Assembly: GCA_964567545.1 (NCBI GenBank)
Contig: CAZMNB010000007.1
Coordinates: 1-37,385, forward strand
DNA: 37,385 nucleotides
Reading direction: 5' to 3'
DNA from: UBA7398 sp964567545
Lineage (GTDB): Bacteria; Actinomycetota; Actinomycetes; Nanopelagicales; Nanopelagicaceae
The translations under genes and the position numbers were made by a program. How positions within the stretch are numbered: the stretch's first letter is position 1; every line of letters starts with the position of its first letter. Below are positions 32,123-37,385 of this stretch, piece after piece. The notes under the pieces are model-generated. The model worked only from the letters and a program-made list of their open reading frames with translations, searched no databases and was not told the DNA's origin.

Positions 32123-32923
32123 ATGCAAAGTTCAAACCCTGTTTTAGGACGAGCTTTTAACCAACGTGGTTATGCCGCGATGGGATCATCCTCAACAAGT
32201 GATTTAACAAGTGATCAACTTGAGGCAACCTTTGCCGCACCAGCGGCATCTTCGATGCGCACTGGTCGCATGACAATCGATGATGTAATCACTCGAACTG
32301 GAATTTTATTTGCCGTTTTAGTTGCAGTTGGCGCAGTTGCTTGGACTTCTAATCTCGGCGGCGGAGCTTTGATGCTCGGTATTTTTGGTGGCTTTATTCT
32401 CGCGATGGTTATTACATTTGGAAAAACTATTCGCCCGCCGTTAATTATTGCTTATGCTGCGCTAGAAGGTTTAGCGCTCGGGGTAATTAGCCATATCTAC
32501 AATGAAATTTATAGTGGAATTGTCGTGCAAGCCATTGTTGCAACACTTGCTGCATTTACTGGCGTGCTCTTTGCCTATAAGAGTGGCCGGGTTCGTGCCA
32601 CACCAAAATTCCAACGCGCACTTATGGGTGCAGTAATCGGATACTTGATTCTTGGAGTTGCAAGTTTAATCGGTGGTGCTTTTTTTAATTTAGGTAATGG
32701 AGCTGGGTTATATGGTTTAAGTTCAGTTGGTCCGTTACTAGCAATCGCTGGGGTTGCGCTCGCGAGTTTCTTCCTGGTGCTTGATTTCGATCAAATCGAA
32801 AAAGGAATTCAAGCAGGCGCGCCAGCAGAACAATCTTGGATTGCAGGCTTTGGCTTGATGGTTACGATTGTCTGGCTATATCTGGAAGTTTTACGCTTAA
32901 TTTCCATTCTGCGTCGCGACTAA
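32123..32923 (+). CDS. Bax inhibitor-1/YccA-family membrane protein
   Basis: Membrane protein of about 266 residues of the actinobacterial BI-1/YccA family. The N-terminus MQSSNPVLGRAFNQRGYA is the usual opening, followed by a Ser/Thr-rich region and seven TM segments from about residue 60 (ILFAVLVAVGAVAW to IVWLYLEVLRLISIL). Acidic residues of the putative channel core (DFDQIEKG) are present. The frame extends to 32045 over the tRNA, but ATG 32123 follows GAAAGGGAAG and is used. The 3' end overlaps the stop of the convergent MFS gene by 27 bases. The function in bacteria is not established. Confidence 0.9.
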   Translation: MQSSNPVLGRAFNQRGYAAMGSSSTSDLTSDQLEATFAAPAASSMRTGRMTIDDVITRTGILFAVLVAVGAVAWTSNLGGGALMLGIFGGFILAMVITFGKTIRPPLIIAYAALEGLALGVISHIYNEIYSGIVVQAIVATLAAFTGVLFAYKSGRVRATPKFQRALMGAVIGYLILGVASLIGGAFFNLGNGAGLYGLSSVGPLLAIAGVALASFFLVLDFDQIEKGIQAGAPAEQSWIAGFGLMVTIVWLYLEVLRLISILRRD

Positions 32924-34060
32924 GTTTCTAGTTTCGGGTAATCGAGCCGCTAGCAAAATCGCGATTAAGAATGCGCACGCAGTAGTGGTAAAGGCGGTGC
33001 GATAGGAATAGATATCGGAAATGTAGCCGAGCAATATCGGTCCGACCATCATTCCCGCATCGCCCGCCATTTGAAATATTGCAATAACTTTCCCGCTTCG
33101 CCCTTTAATAACATCGCCAACTAACGCCGCGCCAGTGCCGCCAAATGCGCCTCCGAGTCCAAAGAAGAGCATCGCGAGCAGAAACATCCAGGTTGTAGTT
33201 GCGAAAATTAGCAGTAAAAGCCCAAGCGAAAGCAAAGCGAACCCGATAAGTAGCGCAGCTCTTCTACCTGAACTATCCGAGTATCGACCGGCACGAATTA
33301 AGATCAAACCTTGCGCAAGCGCGCTTAACGTAAAACCAAATCCGACAATAGTTGTGGTGCCATGCAACTCTTCCGTAACAAAAAGTGGCAATATCGATGA
33401 GCGAACTCCGAAAAGTACCCAGGTTGATAGAAAGGTCATGATTAGCGCATAACGGAATGGTCTTATTTTTAAGGCTTGAAAAATTTTAGTTGTAGGTAAC
33501 GATTCATCGTTTTCAGTTTTAGTTCCAAAGCGAGCTTCATGTAGATAGAACAATCCAATTGATCCTGCAATCGAAAGTGTTACTGCATAAATAAAGAATG
33601 GCGCTCGAGGTGAGAATGCAATTAGCGCGCCACCGAAAGCTGGACCAGCAATGCTGCCAACTAAGAATCCGCCATTAAATACTGATTGGGCACGGGCACG
33701 TTGACTGTCACTGGCAACTCGCAAGATTAGTGAACCAGAAGCTACTGAGAACATTGATGAACCTAATCCGCCAGCAGCTCGCAAGAAAAGTAATTGCTCA
33801 TAACTTTGCGCCAACCCAGATAGAAAGACAAAAAAAGCAACCATAAATAAGCCGGTTCCAAGAGTTAACCGTTCGCCGAAGCGATCTACTAATTTTCCAG
33901 ATACTAAACCGGAGGCTAACCGAGTAATTGCGAACATTGAAACTACTAATCCAATTGCGGCATTGCTTACGCCAAAAGATTTAGCGAAAATTGGAATGGC
34001 TGGAATTATTAAGCCAAATCCAAGTGCAACAAAAAACGAAACGGCAGTAACTACCGCCAC
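32897..34060 (-). CDS. MFS transporter (12-TM drug-efflux type)
   Basis: Major facilitator of the drug:H+ antiporter-1 type. About 387 residues from GTG 34060, 12 TM segments. The loop 2-3 motif A is GKLVDRFGERL, motif C-like GFLVGSIAGPAFGG follows in TM5, and a repeat motif GRYSDSSGRRAALL is in the second half. The start is uncertain: the frame stays open 14 codons upstream to a TGA, and those codons (LIKRFKSPFTDLPKE) look like the N-terminus of relatives, yet contain no ATG, GTG or TTG. GTG 34060 has no RBS. The gene follows the DHA2 gene on the same strand. The substrate is unknown. Confidence 0.85.
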   Translation of the reverse strand: MAVVTAVSFFVALGFGLIIPAIPIFAKSFGVSNAAIGLVVSMFAITRLASGLVSGKLVDRFGERLTLGTGLFMVAFFVFLSGLAQSYEQLLFLRAAGGLGSSMFSVASGSLILRVASDSQRARAQSVFNGGFLVGSIAGPAFGGALIAFSPRAPFFIYAVTLSIAGSIGLFYLHEARFGTKTENDESLPTTKIFQALKIRPFRYALIMTFLSTWVLFGVRSSILPLFVTEELHGTTTIVGFGFTLSALAQGLILIRAGRYSDSSGRRAALLIGFALLSLGLLLLIFATTTWMFLLAMLFFGLGGAFGGTGAALVGDVIKGRSGKVIAIFQMAGDAGMMVGPILLGYISDIYSYRTAFTTTACAFLIAILLAARLPETRNLVATQNGN

Positions 34061-34101
34061 TTCTTTAGGTAGGTCGGTAAACGGTGATTTAAACCGTTTG
34101 A

Positions 34102-35697
34102 TTAGCCGAGCGCCTCTCCAGCTGCCTCATGTTTTGCTGTGGCATGATCCGCGCCACTTTGTAGCGGTTTCTCTCTAAGAAAAATTGAGAATAGGAACCC
34201 AACAAACATGATTGGTGCCGCAGAGAGAAATACCACGTGGAATGCGCTACTAAATCCATTAAGCACCACATTCTGTATTTCGATTGGCAGTTTCACCAAA
34301 CCGGCTGTGTTATTGGTTAACCCGGCTAGTTGAGTTTTATCTACACTGGCCATCAAAGTTGGGTTAGTAGTAGCTAATTCTGCGAAACTACTTGCTAGAT
34401 TATGTGAAACTCGATTATTTAGAATTGTGCCAAATATTGCAGTTCCAAAAGCGCCACCAAGACTTCTAAAGAAAGTATTAGAGCTAGTAGCGATACCTAG
34501 ATCCTTGAAATCTACCGCGTTCTGTAGCGCAATAACTAAAGTCTGCATTGAAAGTCCAAGGCCAGCGCCAACGATGATTGCGTAAATTGAAACTTCCCAA
34601 TAAGGGGTATCGATTCCTAATCTGCTCATTAGTAGTAAACCAATCGTCATTAGCAGCGTTCCGAAAACTGGGAATTTCTTATATTTACCTGTTGAAGAGA
34701 TAAGTTTTCCACTGGTGATGGTCATAGAGACGATACCGAGCATTAATGGAATTAGCTTAAGCCCAGAAGCAGTAGCGCTATTTTTTTGAATTACTTGCAA
34801 GTAAAGCGGCAGCATCACAATTGCGCCAAACATTCCCGCACCAACAATAAAACCAAGAACTGAAGTTAGCGAGAAAGTATGATTCTTAAATAGATAAAGC
34901 GGCAAAATTGGTTCGACAGCCTTGCCTTCCCAATATAAGAAAATGACGGAAAATAGCACTCCGCCAAGAATGAAAATTAAAGTTTTCGGATCAGTCCAAC
35001 CATTTTCTGGACCGTAAACCGAGATTCCAAGAAGAATTGCAACCACGCCGACAACCATTAAAAGCGCGCCTAGATAATCAATTTTATGATCCCGTTTCAC
35101 TTTTGGAATATGAAGAACGATTGATGTAACCACCATTGCCAAGATCCCAAATGGCAAGTTAATGTAGAAAATCCAACGCCATCCAGTAACACCAAGAATT
35201 GTTGCGTGATCCGAGAAGAATCCGCCAAGCAACGGACCAGCTACTGATGAAAGACCCCAAACCGCACCAAAGTAACCTTGATACTTTCCGCGTTCGCGCG
35301 GTGAAACAATGTCACCAATAATCACGAAAGTAAGACCCATCAATCCACCAGCGCCTAAACCTTGTAGCGCGCGAGTTGCGATTAATTGAGTCATGTTCTG
35401 CGACATACCGGCAAGCAATGAGCCAATTAGAAATGTAACGATTGCAAATTGGTAAACCGGGCGACGACCGTATAAATCAGAAATTTTTCCGTAAAGTGGG
35501 GTCGATGCCGTTGAAGTCAAAAGATATGCAGTGACTACCCAGGAGTAATGATTAAGACCGTTAAAATCTTCAACGATTCGCTTAAGCGCGGTCGAAACAA
35601 TGGTCTGATCGAGTGCGGCAAGTAACATGCCAGTCATTAGTCCGCTAAGGACAACCATGATTTCTTTATGACTTAATGGACCGGGCGCTTTAGACAT
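34102..35697 (-). CDS. DHA2/EmrB-QacA-family MFS multidrug exporter
   Basis: Fourteen-TM drug:H+ antiporter of 531 residues. Signature D1 LDQTIVSTAL is in TM1, motif A GKISDLYGRRPVYQ in loop 2-3, RALQGLGAGGLMGLTFVI in TM4, and motif C SSVAGPLLGGFFSDH in TM5. The long extracytoplasmic loop before the last TM (about 425-500) is typical of the group. ATG at 35697 has AAAGG 5 bases upstream. It is divergent from the DrrAB-like ABC genes, with shared inverted repeats between them. Likely exports cationic or hydrophobic drugs, but the substrate cannot be read. Confidence 0.93.
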   Translation of the reverse strand: MSKAPGPLSHKEIMVVLSGLMTGMLLAALDQTIVSTALKRIVEDFNGLNHYSWVVTAYLLTSTASTPLYGKISDLYGRRPVYQFAIVTFLIGSLLAGMSQNMTQLIATRALQGLGAGGLMGLTFVIIGDIVSPRERGKYQGYFGAVWGLSSVAGPLLGGFFSDHATILGVTGWRWIFYINLPFGILAMVVTSIVLHIPKVKRDHKIDYLGALLMVVGVVAILLGISVYGPENGWTDPKTLIFILGGVLFSVIFLYWEGKAVEPILPLYLFKNHTFSLTSVLGFIVGAGMFGAIVMLPLYLQVIQKNSATASGLKLIPLMLGIVSMTITSGKLISSTGKYKKFPVFGTLLMTIGLLLMSRLGIDTPYWEVSIYAIIVGAGLGLSMQTLVIALQNAVDFKDLGIATSSNTFFRSLGGAFGTAIFGTILNNRVSHNLASSFAELATTNPTLMASVDKTQLAGLTNNTAGLVKLPIEIQNVVLNGFSSAFHVVFLSAAPIMFVGFLFSIFLREKPLQSGADHATAKHEAAGEALG

Positions 35698-35738
35698 AGG
35701 AACCTTTCAGAAGGGGCAAAATGGGTTTTGCGAATTCC

Positions 35739-35750
35739 TTGAACTTTCAA
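35739..35750. promoter_or_regulatory. Inverted repeat TTGAA-CT-TTCAA (candidate operator)
   Basis: A perfect 5-bp inverted repeat with a 2-base centre, in the divergent gap between the MFS and ABC exporter genes. It lies where it could control the minus-strand exporter. No cognate regulator gene is in the window. Confidence 0.4.
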
Positions 35751-35774
35751 CTACTAGACTACTACGAGGTTCAA

Positions 35775-35800
35775 TATAATTCGTATCGAAATCAACGAAT
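35775..35800 (+). promoter_or_regulatory. Promoter -10 (TATAAT) with overlapping inverted repeat for ABC exporter
   Basis: Perfect TATAAT at 35775-35780, 39 bases before the ATG. ATTCGT (35779-35784) and ACGAAT (35795-35800) form an inverted repeat with a 10-base spacer that overlaps the -10 box and the expected start of transcription, the usual place for a TetR or MarR-type repressor site. The -35 element is weak. Confidence 0.5.
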
Positions 35801-35818
35801 ATCAAGAAAGTGATGTAG

Positions 35819-36808
35819 ATGAAGAGCATTGTTGCGCAGGATTTAATTAAAACTTATAACAAGGGTTCAGTTCGCGCACTCGATGGCTTAAGTCTGGATG
35901 TTGCAGAGGGCACCGTGCTTGGTGTTTTGGGACCAAACGGCGCAGGCAAGACGACTACAGTTCGAATACTTGCGACCTTGCTCACGCCTGATTCTGGAAG
36001 CGCAACCGTGGCTGGCATCGATGTAATCAAGCATCCAGATAAAGTCCGCGAAATTATTGGGTTATCTGGCCAATATGCCGCGGTAGATGAAACATTAACT
36101 GGTTGGGATAACTTAGTGATGTTTGGCCGGCTTTATCATTTAGGTAAAGCAGCTTCGGTAAAACGAGCGGATGAATTGTTGGAGCGATTCTCGTTAACTG
36201 AAAGTGCACGTCGACCAATTAAGACTTACTCCGGTGGTATGCGACGGAGGTTAGATTTAGCGGCGTCATTAATTGTGAAACCAAAAGTATTATTTTTAGA
36301 TGAACCAACTACCGGATTAGATCCACGCGGTCGGCTAGAAATGTGGGGCGTGATTGAAGAGTTAGTTAAAGATGGCGTAACGCTATTGCTAACTACTCAG
36401 TATTTGGACGAAGCTGATCAACTTGCAGATGACATCGCTGTGATTGATCACGGAAAAGTTATTGCGCGTGGATCATCTGACCAATTAAAGCGTCAAGTCG
36501 GAGGCGAACGATTAGAGGTTGTGGTCGAGCAAGCCCATGTTGCCCCAACAATGGAAATTGTTGCGAAAGTTAGCGGGACAAAAGCATCGTTAGATGAAGG
36601 GCTTCGAAAAATATCAGCTCCAGTGACAACTGGCGCTGGCGCGCTAATTGAAGTTCTCCGAGCCCTTGATGGCGCTGGAATTCATCCGCTAGATGTTGCC
36701 TTAAAACGCCCATCGCTCGATGATGTATTTATGGCGCTAACCGGTCATGTTGCGGAAGTTGAAGAAGTGCCAACCAATAGCAAGAAACGGAAGGGTGGAA
36801 ACCGATAA
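35819..36808 (+). CDS. ABC transporter ATP-binding protein, DrrA type
   Basis: ATPase subunit of a drug exporter. 329 residues. Walker A GPNGAGKTT (about 39-47), Q loop SGQYAAVDETLTGWDNL, signature SGGMRRRLDLA, Walker B VLFLDEPTTGLD with catalytic Glu, H loop replaced by TTQYLDEADQLADDI (Gln in place of His, as is usual in DrrA/daunorubicin-type ATPases). The C-terminal ~90 residues are the DrrA domain (SLDDVFMALTGH). The permease start overlaps the stop by 1 base (TAATG). It is divergent from the DHA2 exporter. Confidence 0.94.
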   Translation: MKSIVAQDLIKTYNKGSVRALDGLSLDVAEGTVLGVLGPNGAGKTTTVRILATLLTPDSGSATVAGIDVIKHPDKVREIIGLSGQYAAVDETLTGWDNLVMFGRLYHLGKAASVKRADELLERFSLTESARRPIKTYSGGMRRRLDLAASLIVKPKVLFLDEPTTGLDPRGRLEMWGVIEELVKDGVTLLLTTQYLDEADQLADDIAVIDHGKVIARGSSDQLKRQVGGERLEVVVEQAHVAPTMEIVAKVSGTKASLDEGLRKISAPVTTGAGALIEVLRALDGAGIHPLDVALKRPSLDDVFMALTGHVAEVEEVPTNSKKRKGGNR

Positions 36809-37385
36809 TGCATGCTCTAACTGATGCGTTGGTAATTACCAAGCGCCAATTATTACAACTTGCTCGGGTGCCAGAAGTATTAATTTTCTCAACCATTCAA
36901 CCAGTGATGTTTGTACTGCTATTTAGATATGTATTTGGTGGCTCAATTGCGACCGGACAACCTGGCGGTTATGTCCAACTATTGATGCCGGGAATTTTCG
37001 TGCAGACCACAGCTTTTACGCTAGCTGCCACAGCTTCTGGACTAGCGGAAGATATGCAGAAAGGTTTAATCGATCGGTTCCGCTCGCTGCCAATCGCGCG
37101 CTCTGCGCTGGTTTTTGGTCGAACTCTTGGTGATGGATTATTAAACATTTTAGTTTTGGCAGTTATGGGGTTCGCAGGGTTTATCGTTGGCTGGCGTCCC
37201 ACATCAGGGTTTATAAAAATTTCGTTAGCGTTCTTATTCCTACTTGCATTTGGGTACGCACTTTCGTGGGTTGGAATATTTGCTGGCTTAGCCGCACGTG
37301 ATGCGAGAGTTGTGCAGAACGTCAGCTTCTTAGTTACTTTCCCAATGACCTTTTTATCGAATGCATTTTCACCAACGACCGGTAT
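36808..37385 (+). CDS. ABC-2 type permease, DrrB type (truncated by window end)
   Basis: Partner membrane subunit of the preceding ATPase. The first 192 codons are in the window; no stop is reached. It starts MHALTDALVITKRQLLQLARVPEVLIFS and contains the ABC-2 pattern: TM1 (TIQPVMFVLLFRYVFGG), a large stretch PGIFVQTTAFTLAATASGLAEDMQKGLIDRFRSLPIARSALVFGR (the cytosolic coupling helix), and following TMs LNILVLAVMGFAGFIVGW and FLFLLAFGYALSWVGIFAGLAA. Together they form a DrrAB-like drug or lipid exporter. Confidence 0.92.
   Translation, partial: MHALTDALVITKRQLLQLARVPEVLIFSTIQPVMFVLLFRYVFGGSIATGQPGGYVQLLMPGIFVQTTAFTLAATASGLAEDMQKGLIDRFRSLPIARSALVFGRTLGDGLLNILVLAVMGFAGFIVGWRPTSGFIKISLAFLFLLAFGYALSWVGIFAGLAARDARVVQNVSFLVTFPMTFLSNAFSPTTG

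Noticed and set aside
35701..35760. Clear -10/-35 promoter for the DHA2 exporter
   Set aside because: Only weak candidate boxes occur on the minus strand, so no promoter entry was made for this gene.
1..37385. CRISPR arrays, insertion sequences, prophage, toxin-antitoxin or defence genes
   Set aside because: No regularly spaced repeats, transposase, integrase or phage genes were found; the content is conserved chromosomal genes.

Overview
The window is one dense, low-GC stretch of an actinobacterial chromosome. Gene content and order place it in Actinobacteria: mapped onto Mycobacterium tuberculosis it follows the block from about Rv0992c to Rv1026 (folate cyclo-ligase, MoeA-like, RimJ, Rv0996-like membrane protein, PMT, RsmI, MetRS, TatD, KsgA, IspE, TetR, tRNA-Gln, GlmU, Prs, L25, Pth, Mfd, MazG, enolase, FtsB, DUF501, Ppx). 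AT-rich DNA, gaps of a few bases, many start/stop overlaps and many leaderless-looking starts suggest a streamlined free-living actinobacterium such as Nanopelagicales (acI); that placement is inference.

Regions. 1-57: 3' part of tRNA-Arg(CCU). 67-2383: an MMPL exporter (minus) and a divergent 35-residue ORF. 2384-5161: FmdB-type zinc-ribbon protein (minus), then a CopC-like and a CopD-CtaG fusion gene. 5283-6431: acyl-CoA dehydrogenase, overlapping tail to tail with the cyclo-ligase gene. 7034-9410: a MoeA/gephyrin-like protein lacking the central catalytic domain, a RimJ acetyltransferase and an Rv0996-like membrane protein, which resembles the Glp/GLPR cell-division pair known from Corynebacterium. 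9413-10699: protein O-mannosyltransferase. 10714-15794: rsmI, metG, tatD, rsmA, ispE. 15795-16448: TetR regulator (minus). 16528-20438: tRNA-Gln, glmU, prs, rplY, pth. 20444-23170: PEP carboxylase (minus). 23276-32071: mfd, SurA-like lipoprotein, mazG, eno, ftsB, DUF501, ppx, family-5 uracil-DNA glycosylase and an unusual short-variable-loop tRNA with anticodon UAA. 32123-32923: Bax-inhibitor-1/YccA-like membrane protein. 32897-35697: two MFS exporters (minus). 35819 to the end: a DrrAB-type ABC exporter, with the permease cut by the window edge.

Most of the window is housekeeping: translation and rRNA modification, cell-wall and isoprenoid precursors, PRPP, glycolysis/anaplerosis, repair and division. 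No phage, insertion sequence, CRISPR array or restriction/defence genes were seen. The most notable observations are the reduced MoeA-like protein beside its putative membrane receptor, the class-I tRNA with a leucine UAA anticodon, the CopC-like protein with no histidine or cysteine, and a recurrent TAnnnT box 6-8 nt upstream of start codons (leaderless transcription).
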